From Sulfomarinibacter sp963733915 (lineage in GTDB: Bacteria > Acidobacteriota > Thermoanaerobaculia > Thermoanaerobaculales > Sulfomarinibacteraceae), in contig CAVTEP010000011.1 of the NCBI GenBank assembly GCA_963733915.1, forward strand, positions 1,078,238-1,142,237: 64,000 nucleotides of DNA, given 5' to 3'. Shown one piece after another: positions 1-9,453 of the stretch. Within the stretch, counting starts at the first letter, position 1. Each line of letters starts with the position of its first letter. A program made the translations under genes and the position numbers. Under the pieces are notes generated by a model that was not told where the DNA came from, did not search any database, and saw only the letters and a program-made list of their open reading frames with translations.

Positions 1-1
1 G

Positions 2-1432
2 GGCGAGCTGACGGGCGACGGCGAACGTGAGGTCAAGGGCATCACCCACGACTCGCGCTCGGTGGTTCCCGGGTTCGTGTTCGCGGCCCTGCCCGGAGCA
101 CGAGCGCACGGGATCGAATACCTCAAGGAGGCGATCGCGCACGGGGCGGCAGCGGTGCTGACCGACCGCAAGCCGCGCACGACCGCCGATCTGCCGTGGA
201 TCAGGACGAAAAACCCGCGGCCGCTGACGGCGCACGCGGCGTGGATCCTGGCCGGCAACCCGCAGAAAAAGCTGCGAATGGTAGCAGTCACAGGCACCAA
301 CGGCAAAAGCACGACGGCCCATCTCATCAGCCTCCTGATGACCTCGGCGGGGATGCCGACGGCCTTCATCGGCACCCTGGGTGCGCGGCTGCCGGGCGGC
401 GACGAAATCGCCAGCGAACGCACGACCCCGGAGGCCACGGACCTCGCACCGCTGCTCAAGAGAGCGCTTCGTGAAGGAACGGTGGCGGTGGCGATGGAGG
501 CCTCCTCGCACGCCATCACCCAGGACCGCCTTGCCGGGCTCTTCTTCGATTTCGCGGTGTGGACCAACCTGACCCGCGATCATCTCGACTATCACCTCGA
601 CATGGACTCGTACTTCGCTGCCAAGCGGCGACTCTTTGCCGAACATCTGGCTCCCGGGGGCCGCCGCATTCTCCCGGTTGACGACCCGTGGGGAGCACGG
701 CTTCTCGACGAACCTCGGGAGGGCGACGTCTCATGGGGGCTCGATCGCGGTTCGGTCTGTGCCAGAGACGTCGTCAGCGATCTCGACGGCAGCAAATTCG
801 TCCTCCGCCTCCCGAACGAGGAGATCCCGGTACGACTGCCGTTGGTCGGGGTCCACAACCTGCGAAACGCCCTCGCCGCTGCCGCCGCCGCCCATGCGGC
901 CGGGCTCGGCGCCGGAGCGATAAGCCGCGGCCTCGAACGCGCAGTGCCGTTGTCCGGGCGCATGGAGCGGATCGCGGTCAATCTGCCGTTTCCAGTTTTT
1001 GTCGACTACGCCCACACCCCCGAGGGATTGCGATCGGTCCTGCAGGCGCTGAGGCGAATCACCGAGCGGAGGTTGATCGTCGTCTTTGGCGCCGGTGGCG
1101 ATCGCGATCAGGGTAAACGTGGACCGATGGGCTTTGCGGTCGGCGAGATCGCCGACACGGCGATCGTCACCTCGGACAACCCGCGTTCGGAGGACCCTGA
1201 AAAGATTGCCGGGGCCGTGGCCGACGGGGTGCGCGCTGCCGGCGCGGAGCCGGTGGTGGTTCTCGATCGCCGACAAGCGATTGCCGCCGCCTTTGAACAC
1301 GGAGACGACAAGTCCCTGGTCCTGGTTGCGGGCAAGGGACACGAAGCCTTCCAGACCATCGGTGAAAACAAGATCCCATTCTCTGACCAGGAAGTGGTGC
1401 GCGCAGAAGCGCGGAGGGTGCGGTGCGCATGA
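2..1432 (+). CDS. murE: UDP-N-acetylmuramyl-tripeptide synthetase MurE (5' end outside window)
   Basis: Cytoplasmic Mur ligase that adds the third amino acid to UDP-MurNAc-L-Ala-D-Glu. The frame is open from nucleotide 2; the residues before the first in-window start codon already match the family (DSRSVVPGFVFAALPG), so the gene begins upstream of the window. The ATP-binding loop TGTNGKST lies near nt 290-313. The motif DNPRSEDP (from nt 1175) is the one associated with meso-diaminopimelate as substrate. The stop overlaps the murF ATG (ATGA). First gene seen of the division and cell wall cluster. Confidence 0.97.
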   Translation, partial: GELTGDGEREVKGITHDSRSVVPGFVFAALPGARAHGIEYLKEAIAHGAAAVLTDRKPRTTADLPWIRTKNPRPLTAHAAWILAGNPQKKLRMVAVTGTNGKSTTAHLISLLMTSAGMPTAFIGTLGARLPGGDEIASERTTPEATDLAPLLKRALREGTVAVAMEASSHAITQDRLAGLFFDFAVWTNLTRDHLDYHLDMDSYFAAKRRLFAEHLAPGGRRILPVDDPWGARLLDEPREGDVSWGLDRGSVCARDVVSDLDGSKFVLRLPNEEIPVRLPLVGVHNLRNALAAAAAAHAAGLGAGAISRGLERAVPLSGRMERIAVNLPFPVFVDYAHTPEGLRSVLQALRRITERRLIVVFGAGGDRDQGKRGPMGFAVGEIADTAIVTSDNPRSEDPEKIAGAVADGVRAAGAEPVVVLDRRQAIAAAFEHGDDKSLVLVAGKGHEAFQTIGENKIPFSDQEVVRAEARRVRCA

Positions 1433-2802
1433 CGGTGGCTGAGATCGCCCGCGTGGTCGGCGGCCGGGTCGAAGGCGCGGGCGAAGCGCTCGTCTGCGGC
1501 GTCGAGGTTGACTCGCGGCGGGTTGAGACCGGCGATCTCTTCGTCGCCCTGCCCGGGGCGCGCCACGACGGGCACGAGTTCGCGATGGCGGCGCTCGAAA
1601 CTGCGGCGGCGTCCCTGGTGCGCAGCGATGCCGAGCTCTCGGCGCCGCCGGCCGACCGGGCGCTGGTCAGGGTCGACGATCCGCTCGCCGCGTATCACGA
1701 GCTCGCCCGCCACGAACGTCGGCAACGGCCGTGGCGCGTGGCTGCGGTCACGGGCTCGGTGGCGAAGACCACGACCAAGGACTTTCTCGCCGCGTTGCTC
1801 GCTCCGCATCACCGCACCGGTGTCACAGGTGGTAACCGCAACTCCACCCTCGGCTTGCCCGCCGAGCTTCTCTCCCAGGACCCGGAGATCGAAATCTTCG
1901 TCGCCGAGGCGGGAATGAGCCGAGCCGGCGAGCTTGCCGCCCTGGGCGAGATTCTGCGTCCGCAGGTGCTGGTCTACACCCGGATCGCACCAGTCCACAC
2001 CGAGTTCTTTCCCGATCTCTCGGGCATCGTGCGCGCCAAGGCGGAATTGATTCCGTGGCTCGACTCTGACGGCGTGCTGGTGGTCAACGCCGATGATCCG
2101 AGCCAGGGCGGGTTTGCCGCGCAGACCCGGGCGCGGGTATTGCGGTACGGCGCCGCGGATGCCGAAGCACGAATTGAAGATGTCGAAGATCGCGGTCTAC
2201 TCGGGTCGCGGTTCACACTCGTCTTGCCGGACGGCGAGGCCGCGGTGGAGCTGGCAATACCGGGCCGCCACCAGGCCGAGAATCTGCTCGCCGCCGCGAC
2301 TGGAGCCTCTGCGTTCGGCGTCAGGGCCGATCAGGTGGCCGCGACCGCTCCGACCCTTCGTGCCCCCGAGCATCGCGGCCGTGTGCTGAGTGTTGCCGGC
2401 GGCGTTTCGCTGGTCGATGACAGCTACAACGCGTCGCCGCTGGCGGTTCGTCGGATGCTCGAGCTCCTCGGCCGCGCACCGGGGCGGCGGGTGGCGGTGT
2501 TGGGTGAGATGTACGAGCTCGGAGCCCTGGCCGCCGAGGCCCACCGCCATGCCGGCGAGGAGGCGGCCGGCGCCTGTGATCTGCTGGTCGCGGTGGGTGG
2601 CGGCGATGCCGAGCGGATCGCGGCCGGAGCGCGCGCTGCCGGCATGCCGGACGGGCTCGTCCACGTCGTAACCGACGCCGAGCGCGCCGCCGAATTGCTG
2701 GCTCACGCGCTGCGTCCGGACGACGTCGTGCTGGTCAAGGGCTCGCGCGGAGTCGGCCTCGACCGCACGGTGGCGGCCCTGGTCGGGGAGGAGGCGGGCT
2801 GA
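1429..2802 (+). CDS. murF: UDP-N-acetylmuramoyl-tripeptide--D-alanyl-D-alanine ligase MurF
   Basis: Adds D-Ala-D-Ala to the UDP-MurNAc-tripeptide in the cytoplasm. Three Mur-ligase domains are visible: N-terminal (DSRRVETGDLFVALPG), central ATPase, and C-terminal (DDSYNASP, VLGEMYELG). The start is taken at ATG 1429, which overlaps the murE stop; a GTG at 1423 is an in-frame alternative. The P-loop reads TGSVAKTTTK where most family members have a glycine before the lysine (GKT), an unusual substitution. The stop overlaps the mraY start (TGATG). Confidence 0.95.
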   Translation: MTVAEIARVVGGRVEGAGEALVCGVEVDSRRVETGDLFVALPGARHDGHEFAMAALETAAASLVRSDAELSAPPADRALVRVDDPLAAYHELARHERRQRPWRVAAVTGSVAKTTTKDFLAALLAPHHRTGVTGGNRNSTLGLPAELLSQDPEIEIFVAEAGMSRAGELAALGEILRPQVLVYTRIAPVHTEFFPDLSGIVRAKAELIPWLDSDGVLVVNADDPSQGGFAAQTRARVLRYGAADAEARIEDVEDRGLLGSRFTLVLPDGEAAVELAIPGRHQAENLLAAATGASAFGVRADQVAATAPTLRAPEHRGRVLSVAGGVSLVDDSYNASPLAVRRMLELLGRAPGRRVAVLGEMYELGALAAEAHRHAGEEAAGACDLLVAVGGGDAERIAAGARAAGMPDGLVHVVTDAERAAELLAHALRPDDVVLVKGSRGVGLDRTVAALVGEEAG

Positions 2803-3887
2803 TGCTGTACTGGCTCCTCTATCCCCTCGGAGACTCATTCATCGGCTTCAACGTCTTTCGCTACCTGACCTTCCGCACGGGTCTGGCGATTGCGACGGCT
2901 TTCTTCATCAGCCTGGTGGTCGGTCCGTGGATAATGGCCAAGCTGCGTGGGTTGCAGCTCAGGCAGTCGATCCGAGAGGAAGGGCCGGCGCATCACCAGG
3001 TGAAGGCGGGGACGCCGACCATGGGTGGCATCCTCATCGTCTCGAGCTTCGTGGCTGCGACCCTGCTGTGGGCGGACCTCGAGAATTCGTACATCTGGAC
3101 CGTCCTGCTCGTGACCCTGGGTTTTGCCGGCATCGGGCTCGCCGACGACTTGCTCAAGGCGCGACGGCGCCGGAACCTCGGGCTGACGGTTCGCCAGAAG
3201 CTGCTCCTACAGGCGCTGGTCGGTCTCGCCGCGGGTCTGATGACCCGCGCCGCGGCATTTCCTGCGCCCCATGCCGGGGCCCTTGCGGTCCCGTTTTTCA
3301 AGGATGTGCTGCTGCCCCTGGGCATCTTCTACCTGCCGTTCGTCATCGTGGTTCTGCTCGGTTCGTCGAACGCGGTCAACCTCACCGACGGCCTCGACGG
3401 GCTTGCGGTGGGAGCGGTTGCGATTGCGGCCGCCACCTACACCGTGTTCGTCTACGTCGCCGGCCACGCGCGGATCGCCGAGTACCTGCGGATCGTGCCG
3501 GTGTCAGGGGCGGGCGAGGTGGCGATCTTCACCGGCGCCATGGCCGGCGCGGCCATGGGGTTCCTGTGGTTCAACTGCCATCCGGCGCAGATCTTCATGG
3601 GCGACGTCGGTTCGCTCGCCCTCGGCGGAGGCATCGGCATCGTCGCGGTCGTCGCCAAGCAGGAGCTGCTGCTGCTGCTGGTCGGCGGGCTCTTCGTGCT
3701 CGAGGCGCTATCGGTTGTCATCCAGGTGGCGTCCTACAGGTTGCGCGGCACCCGCGTCTTCCGGATGGCGCCGCTGCACCATCACTTCGAGCTTCTTGGA
3801 TGGACCGAGACTCAGGTCGTGGTGCGCTTCTGGATCATCGCGGTGGTGTTCGCGCTGGCAGGGCTTTCGACCCTGAAGCTGAGGTGA
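2802..3887 (+). CDS. mraY: Phospho-N-acetylmuramoyl-pentapeptide transferase MraY
   Basis: Integral membrane enzyme that transfers phospho-MurNAc-pentapeptide to undecaprenyl phosphate, forming lipid I. The 361-residue product has about ten hydrophobic segments and the family signatures: GTPTMGG near residue 70, ADDLLK near 115, SSNAVNLTDGLDGLA near 190, and the C-terminal HHHFELLGW. Length is normal. It starts at the murF stop and is followed two bases later by murD. Confidence 0.98.
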   Translation: MLYWLLYPLGDSFIGFNVFRYLTFRTGLAIATAFFISLVVGPWIMAKLRGLQLRQSIREEGPAHHQVKAGTPTMGGILIVSSFVAATLLWADLENSYIWTVLLVTLGFAGIGLADDLLKARRRRNLGLTVRQKLLLQALVGLAAGLMTRAAAFPAPHAGALAVPFFKDVLLPLGIFYLPFVIVVLLGSSNAVNLTDGLDGLAVGAVAIAAATYTVFVYVAGHARIAEYLRIVPVSGAGEVAIFTGAMAGAAMGFLWFNCHPAQIFMGDVGSLALGGGIGIVAVVAKQELLLLLVGGLFVLEALSVVIQVASYRLRGTRVFRMAPLHHHFELLGWTETQVVVRFWIIAVVFALAGLSTLKLR

Positions 3888-3889
3888 CG

Positions 3890-5230
3890 ATGGTCGTCAA
3901 TCTTCCCTCGCGCTTGCTAGTGGTCGGGCTCGGGTGCTCGGGCCTCGCCGCCGCCCGTCTCGCCGCCGCGGGCGGCGTCGAGGTATGGGCCACCGATCAG
4001 CGTGCCGAGGGCGCGCTGAAGGTGGAACTCGAGGAGCTGGGCGACAAGGTTCGCACCTTTGTCGGCGGCCACCCCGAGGCGTGCCTCGATGGGGTCGGGC
4101 TGGTCATCGTTTCTCCCGGCGTGCCGGCCGATGCGCCGCTCCTCGTGACGGCGCGTGGACGGGGTATCGCTGTCGCAACCGAGGTCGAGTTTGCGTGGCG
4201 GCACCGCCCGGAAGCGGAGCTGGTGGCGGTGACGGGATCGAACGGCAAAAGCACGGTGACGGAATTGACGGCGCGAATGTTGCGCGAGGAAGGCCGGTCG
4301 GTGGCTGCCGGTGGCAATCTCGGCACCCCAGCGTCGCAGCTCGTTCTCGAGGGCGGGTGGGAGACCTGGGTGCTCGAGATCTCGAGCTTCCAGTCCGAGC
4401 TTCTGACGGCCATGGCACCGCAAGCGGCGGTGTTCCTCAATCTCAGCCAGGACCACCTCGAGCGCCACCCCGACCTCGATGCCTATCTGGCTGCCAAACA
4501 ACGGCTCTTCGCTTTCCAGGGGAAGGACCAGGTGGCGGTGCTCAACGCGGACGATCCGGCTGTTGCGGGCACCCGGACTACGGCGCGACGGCGAATGTTT
4601 TCGATGACGGGACCGGCCGATGGCCGGCTCGAGGGCGAAGAGCTGGTGCTCGATGGCAAGCCGATCATCGGCAGTGCCGAGCTGCGATTGAGCGGGGCCC
4701 ACAACCATGCAAACGCTCTCGCGGCGTCGCTCGCGGCCGACGCTCTCGGAACCCCGACGGAGGCGATGGCCGTGGCTTTGCGAAGCTTCGAGGGGCTCGC
4801 GCATCGCCACCGGGTTGTCCACACGGAGGGCAGCGTGCAGTGGGTGGACGACTCCAAGGCCACCAATGTCGGCGCCACCCTGGCCGCACTCCGCGGTTAC
4901 CCTGATGGCTCGTTGCACCTGATCCTCGGCGGCCAGGCCAAGGGACAGGATTTTTCGGTCCTTGCCGCCGAGGTGAAACGCGCGGCGGCCTGCGTTTACC
5001 TGATCGGTGAGGATGGCGACGCTATCGGCGAGGAACTCGCCGGGGCGGCGCCGATTGAGAGCTGCGTCACCCTGGCCGAGGCGGTGAACCGCGCTCGACA
5101 GCGCGCTGTCGCCGGACAGTGGGTGCTGCTGGCGCCGGCCTGTGCCTCCTTTGATCAGTTCTCGAACTATGGAGAGCGCGGCGACCGCTTCGCCGAGCTC
5201 GCCCGGACGGAGGTGGCGCCGTGCCCATAA
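3890..5230 (+). CDS. murD: UDP-N-acetylmuramoylalanine--D-glutamate ligase MurD
   Basis: Adds D-glutamate to UDP-MurNAc-L-Ala. The 446-residue protein has an N-terminal nucleotide-binding fold (LLVVGLGCSGLAAARLA), the ATP loop GSNGKSTVTEL near residue 120, and the C-terminal domain WVDDSKATNVGAT. The reading frame is open far upstream through mraY, but that part is a shadow; the ATG at 3890 lies just after the mraY stop. The 3' end overlaps ftsW by 10 bases, which suggests translational coupling. Confidence 0.96.
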   Translation: MVVNLPSRLLVVGLGCSGLAAARLAAAGGVEVWATDQRAEGALKVELEELGDKVRTFVGGHPEACLDGVGLVIVSPGVPADAPLLVTARGRGIAVATEVEFAWRHRPEAELVAVTGSNGKSTVTELTARMLREEGRSVAAGGNLGTPASQLVLEGGWETWVLEISSFQSELLTAMAPQAAVFLNLSQDHLERHPDLDAYLAAKQRLFAFQGKDQVAVLNADDPAVAGTRTTARRRMFSMTGPADGRLEGEELVLDGKPIIGSAELRLSGAHNHANALAASLAADALGTPTEAMAVALRSFEGLAHRHRVVHTEGSVQWVDDSKATNVGATLAALRGYPDGSLHLILGGQAKGQDFSVLAAEVKRAAACVYLIGEDGDAIGEELAGAAPIESCVTLAEAVNRARQRAVAGQWVLLAPACASFDQFSNYGERGDRFAELARTEVAPCP

Positions 5231-6312
5231 GGCAGCGCTTCGACCGCTTCCTGCTCGGCGCGACGATTCTGTTGACCGCCATCGGTCTCGCGGTGCTCGC
5301 CTCCTCTTCGTGGTTGATCGCCACCGAACGCTACGGACGGCCCGGCTCGTATTTTTTGACGTGGCAGGGGGCGACCGCGATGATCGGCCTCTTTTTGCTG
5401 GTGGTGTGCATGCACCTCAAGACCGCGCTCTTTGGCGACCGGCGACTGGTGGTCGGCGGCCTGACTGTGAGCTGGTTGCTGCTGTTGGTTGCCTTCGCCC
5501 AGGCGCCGGTGGCCGCCACTCACCGCTGGGTCAGTGTCGGGGGGATCTCTGTTCAGCCCTCGGTGCTCGTTCGCTTCTGCCTGATCCTGCTGGTCGCCGT
5601 CCTCCTCGACGAGGCCCGCCGCGAGGGCTGGCCGGGGAAACAGCTGGCAGTGGTTGCCGGGATCTCCCTCGCAACGACAGCGGTGATCGTGGCCGAGCCC
5701 GACCTCGGGACGGCCGCTCTGCTGGTGGTGGTGTTGGGCGCCATGGCATTCGTTTCCGGTATTCCGCTGAAGCTGTTGGTGGCGCCCACGGCGAGCGCCG
5801 CGATCGCCCTGATGGTCGCGATCCTCGCCTCGCCGTACCGCCTGGCGCGGGTGCGGGCGTTTTTCGATTCCGATGCCGGAATCTCCGCCAGCTGGCAGAG
5901 CTACCAGAGTCTGGTGGCGATCGGCAGCGGGGGTCTCTTTGGGCGTGGGTATGGGTCGGGGCTGCAAAAGCTCTTCTTCCTCCCCGAGCCCCACACTGAC
6001 TTCATTTTCGCCATCACGGGCGAGGAGCTCGGGCTGGTCGGGCTGCTGACGCTGCTCGGTCTCGCCGGGGTGATTGCCTGGCGGGGCATGGTGATCGCAG
6101 CTCGGCTCGAGGACCCGCAACGCGCGCTGCTCGCGTTCGGTATCACAGTCGCCTTCGCGTTACAGACTCTCGTGCACATGGTGGTGTGCCTCGACTTGCT
6201 GCCGCCGAAGGGCATTCCGCTGCCCCTGGTCAGTTATGGCAAGACCGAGCTGCTGGTGACCCTGGTTTCGATCGGGGTCCTGCTCAACCTATCGCGGGAG
6301 GTCAAGGCGTGA
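5221..6312 (+). CDS. ftsW: SEDS-family peptidoglycan polymerase FtsW
   Basis: Multi-pass membrane glycosyltransferase of the SEDS family that works with the division transpeptidase at the septum. The 363-residue product carries nine to ten hydrophobic stretches. Its position between murD and murG argues for FtsW rather than RodA. Motifs include a GRGYGSGLQKLFFLPEPHTD segment and PKGIPLPLVSYGK near the C terminus; most FtsW/RodA proteins have a second glycine (SYGG) where this one has lysine. GTG start inside the end of murD; stop overlaps the murG start. Confidence 0.93.
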   Translation: MPIRQRFDRFLLGATILLTAIGLAVLASSSWLIATERYGRPGSYFLTWQGATAMIGLFLLVVCMHLKTALFGDRRLVVGGLTVSWLLLLVAFAQAPVAATHRWVSVGGISVQPSVLVRFCLILLVAVLLDEARREGWPGKQLAVVAGISLATTAVIVAEPDLGTAALLVVVLGAMAFVSGIPLKLLVAPTASAAIALMVAILASPYRLARVRAFFDSDAGISASWQSYQSLVAIGSGGLFGRGYGSGLQKLFFLPEPHTDFIFAITGEELGLVGLLTLLGLAGVIAWRGMVIAARLEDPQRALLAFGITVAFALQTLVHMVVCLDLLPPKGIPLPLVSYGKTELLVTLVSIGVLLNLSREVKA

Positions 6313-7385
6313 GCCGGCTGGTGGTGATCGCGGGCGGTGGTACCGGCGGCCACATCTTTCCCGGGCTGGCGGTCGCGCGGGTGCTGCGCTCGCGAGAGAT
6401 CGACGTTCACTGGTTGGGCGCGAGGCGGGGTCTCGAGGCCGAACTGGTCGCCGAACGTGGCATCCCAATCACTCTCGTCGATCTCGAGGGCGTCCAGGCA
6501 CGAAGTCCGGCAGCGGCCGTCCGTGCGCTGGCGATGCTGCCGCGCGCCGTTGGGTCGGCGGTGCGGACCCTGCTCGACCTCCGCCCCCTCGCGGTGGTCG
6601 GCGTCGGCGGCTATGCGTCCGCCGCCGGTCTGGTGGCCGCGGGCTTGCTCGGCCGGCCGATAGTGCTCCAGGAACAAAACTCGGTGCCGGGTTGGACCAA
6701 CCGCTTCCTGGCCCCTTTCTCCGATCTCGTCTGCTGCGGCTTCGAGGACGCGGTCGGCGCTTTCCCCTCGCTGCCGGCCGAGTGGACCGGCAACCCGGTT
6801 CGAGCCGATTTCTTCGACGTCCCGGATGTCGATCCGCGTGACCCACCGCGGCTACTGGTCCTGGGCGGCAGCCAGGGTTCGCTGTTCCTCAATCGCAACC
6901 TGCCGCGCGCCCTGGCCTCACTCGGCGAGCAGGGCCTCGAGGTCGCGATCAGACACCAGGCCGGAGTGCGCTGGGCGGAGGTCGTGCGAACCTCGTACGA
7001 AGACCTCAAGCTCGAGGCGACGGTGACCGCATTTCTCGCCCAGCCGTGGCAGGCTTTGAAGGAGGCGGATCTGGTGGTCGCCCGCTCCGGCGCTCTCACC
7101 GTTTCCGAGCTCGCGGCAGCAGGTCGAGGTTCGCTGCTGGTGCCGTTTGCCGCGGCCGCGGGCAACCACCAGGAGTACAACGCACGCAGCCTCGAACGGG
7201 CGGGTGGCGCCATCGTATTGACCGAAGCCGAAGCCTCGCCGCAGCGGGTGGCATCGGTGCTCGGGTCGTTGCTGCGCGATCGGGAGGTACTGCAGAAGAT
7301 GGGTCGCAGGGCGCGCACCGTGGCGCTGCCCGGAGCGGCAACCCGCATTGCCGAGCGCGTTCTGGCCGTCGGGGTCAGCGCATGA
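6309..7385 (+). CDS. murG: UDP-N-acetylglucosamine--lipid I transferase MurG
   Basis: Peripheral membrane GT-B glycosyltransferase that turns lipid I into lipid II. The 358-residue protein begins with the glycine loop GGGTGGHIFPGLAVA, has GVGGYAS in the N domain, GGSQGSLFLN in the linker and the UDP-GlcNAc site region RSGALTVSELAAAG followed by NHQEYNA. The GTG at 6309 is chosen because it overlaps the ftsW stop (GTGA); the open frame upstream has no family similarity. Confidence 0.96.
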   Translation: MSRLVVIAGGGTGGHIFPGLAVARVLRSREIDVHWLGARRGLEAELVAERGIPITLVDLEGVQARSPAAAVRALAMLPRAVGSAVRTLLDLRPLAVVGVGGYASAAGLVAAGLLGRPIVLQEQNSVPGWTNRFLAPFSDLVCCGFEDAVGAFPSLPAEWTGNPVRADFFDVPDVDPRDPPRLLVLGGSQGSLFLNRNLPRALASLGEQGLEVAIRHQAGVRWAEVVRTSYEDLKLEATVTAFLAQPWQALKEADLVVARSGALTVSELAAAGRGSLLVPFAAAAGNHQEYNARSLERAGGAIVLTEAEASPQRVASVLGSLLRDREVLQKMGRRARTVALPGAATRIAERVLAVGVSA

Positions 7386-8746
7386 GCGTGCGCCATTTCC
7401 ACCTGATGGGCGTCGGCGGAGTCGGCATGTGCGGCATAGCCGAGGTCCTCATCAGCGACGGTCTGATCGTGAGCGGTTGCGATCTCACCGACAGTGAGCG
7501 CACCCGGCGTCTGACTGAGCTCGGCGCCGTGATCCACCTCGGCCACGGATCGAAGCACCTCGACGGCGTCGATGCGCTGGTCGTGTCGGCGGCGGTTTCG
7601 AAGGGGCACCCGGAGCTGGCGGCTGCCCGCGACCGTGGCTTGCCGGTGGTGCGGCGGGCGGAGATGCTCGCCGAGATCATGCGAATGAAGCGCGGGATCG
7701 CGGTGGCAGGCACCCACGGCAAGACAACCACGACCGCTCTTATCGGCCACCTCCTCTCGGCTGCGGGCGCTGACCCGACCGTGATCGTCGGCGGGCGCGC
7801 TCGTTCTCTCGGCGCTCACGCGAGGATCGGCCGGTCAGAGCTGCTGGTGTGCGAGGCCGACGAATACGACCGGTCCTTCCTTGAACTCACGCCGCACATC
7901 GCGGTGATCACCAACCTCGAGCCCGAACACCTCGATTGTTACGGTGGCGAGGACGAGCTGTCGGCGGCATTTGTTGAATTCGCCAACCGCGCATCGGTCT
8001 TCGGTGCGGCGATCATCTGCGCCGACGACGACGGCGCCTGGCGGCTGCGCGATCGCCTGCGGCGACGGGTCGTCGGCTATGGCGCGTCAGCGGCGGCCGA
8101 GATGCGGCTCGAGATTACAGCCAGCGACACTACCGGCACCCGGTTCACGGTTCGCCGCAGTGGCCGCCATCTGGGGAACGTTTCCCTGTCACTGCCGGGA
8201 AGCTTCAACGCGCTCAATGCGCTCGCGGCCATTACGGCCGGTCTCGAGCTCGGCCTTGGCTTTGACGTCCTCGCCGATGCCTGCGCAGACTTCAGCGGTG
8301 TCGCGCGGCGGTTCGAGGTGCGTGGCGAGCGCAACGGCGTCACCGTCGTCGACGATTACGCGCACCACCCGACAGAGCTGACGGCGTTGCTCGAAGCGAC
8401 CCGTCAGGCGATGCCCGGTCGCCGCGTGGTGGCGGTCTTCCAACCCCACCTCTACAGCCGCACCCGCGACTTCGCCACCGGGTTCGCGACCGCCCTGCTC
8501 GGCGCGGAGGTCGCGGTGGTGCTGCCGATCTACCCGGCGCGCGAGCAGTCGATCGATGGAGTGAACTCGCAGTTGGTGGTCGACGAGGCAGTTCGGCTGG
8601 GCCATCCCAGGGTGTTGGCCGGATTGCCGATCGAGGAGGCGCTGGCGCAGATCGAAGAGCTGTTGCAACCGGGCGATGTGCTGCTCACGGTCGGTGCGGG
8701 CGATGTGGACAGGCTGGCTGCAGCGTGGCTGGAGGGCGTGGCGTGA
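7382..8746 (+). CDS. murC: UDP-N-acetylmuramate--L-alanine ligase MurC
   Basis: First amino-acid ligase of peptidoglycan precursor synthesis. The 454-residue product starts MSVRHFHLMGVGGVGMCGIA (nucleotide-binding G loop), has the ATP loop GTHGKTTTTALIGHLL near residue 110 and the C-terminal YAHHPTEL segment. The ATG overlaps the murG stop. In many genomes murB and ddl lie between murC and ftsQ; here ftsQ follows directly, so those two must be elsewhere. Confidence 0.97.
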   Translation: MSVRHFHLMGVGGVGMCGIAEVLISDGLIVSGCDLTDSERTRRLTELGAVIHLGHGSKHLDGVDALVVSAAVSKGHPELAAARDRGLPVVRRAEMLAEIMRMKRGIAVAGTHGKTTTTALIGHLLSAAGADPTVIVGGRARSLGAHARIGRSELLVCEADEYDRSFLELTPHIAVITNLEPEHLDCYGGEDELSAAFVEFANRASVFGAAIICADDDGAWRLRDRLRRRVVGYGASAAAEMRLEITASDTTGTRFTVRRSGRHLGNVSLSLPGSFNALNALAAITAGLELGLGFDVLADACADFSGVARRFEVRGERNGVTVVDDYAHHPTELTALLEATRQAMPGRRVVAVFQPHLYSRTRDFATGFATALLGAEVAVVLPIYPAREQSIDGVNSQLVVDEAVRLGHPRVLAGLPIEEALAQIEELLQPGDVLLTVGAGDVDRLAAAWLEGVA

Positions 8747-9453
8747 ACGCCGGAATACCGAGCTTTCTGCCGCAACGGCTGCGCCCCCCGGTGGTGGGAC
8801 GGCGGTCGCGGCGCGGTTTTGCGCTGCTGACGGTGGTGCCGATGATGCTGTTGGCGCTTCCGGGGTGGCACGTTCAGGAAGTGGTCGTGGATGGCTGTCC
8901 GAAGCTTCCGGCCGTGACCGTCCACTCGCTGCACGAACTTGTCGGTCAGCCTGCTCTGGGTCTGGACCTCGGGACCCTGCGCGACCAGGTTGAGGTCTGG
9001 CCTGGGGTCGGCGAGGTGGAGGTCGTGTTCGAACTGCCTGGCACCCTGCAAATCCGGGCCGAGGCCGCGGTGAGCAGCGGCAGCGTACGAATCGGCCGCA
9101 GCTGGCACGGCGTCTCCGCGGACGGGACGCTCACCGGTGGTCTGGGGTATGCCCTGCCGCCGGTGCTCGAAAGCTTTGTCGACGATTCGGACCGTGCGAG
9201 CGCGCTCGCCGTCGCACGCCGTCTCGAGGGGGCGGTCGGCGGCCAGGTGATCGAGATCCGTCGGGTCACCCCTATCGACTACAGGGTTCGCCTGCAGCCG
9301 GCGGGTCTTGATCGCGAAACAATCATCCACGTCCTGCCGCAGGGCTCCCTCGCCGAGAGCGCGTGGTCAGCGGCTGTCGCCGCGGGTACGCTCGAGCTGG
9401 GGTGGGCCGATTTGCGTTGGCCCGACCGGATCGTCATCGGGGGTGCGTCGTGA
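8743..9453 (+). CDS. ftsQ: FtsQ-type division protein (divergent)
   Basis: Assigned by position between murC and ftsA and by architecture; direct sequence signature is weak. The 236-residue protein has a short basic N-terminal tail, one membrane segment near residues 24-42, then a POTRA-like domain (HVQEVVVDGCPKLPAVTV... VWPGVGEVEVVFELPGTLQI) and a beta-rich C-terminal part. This is the usual bitopic FtsQ/DivIB plan for a periplasmic scaffold of FtsBL and FtsWI. GTG start overlaps the murC stop; stop overlaps the ftsA GTG. Confidence 0.8.
   Translation: MNAGIPSFLPQRLRPPVVGRRSRRGFALLTVVPMMLLALPGWHVQEVVVDGCPKLPAVTVHSLHELVGQPALGLDLGTLRDQVEVWPGVGEVEVVFELPGTLQIRAEAAVSSGSVRIGRSWHGVSADGTLTGGLGYALPPVLESFVDDSDRASALAVARRLEGAVGGQVIEIRRVTPIDYRVRLQPAGLDRETIIHVLPQGSLAESAWSAAVAAGTLELGWADLRWPDRIVIGGAS

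Noticed and set aside
2927..5230. 767-codon frame suggesting a MraY-region/MurD fusion
   Set aside because: The first 320 codons are an out-of-frame reading of mraY; MurD begins at ATG 3890.
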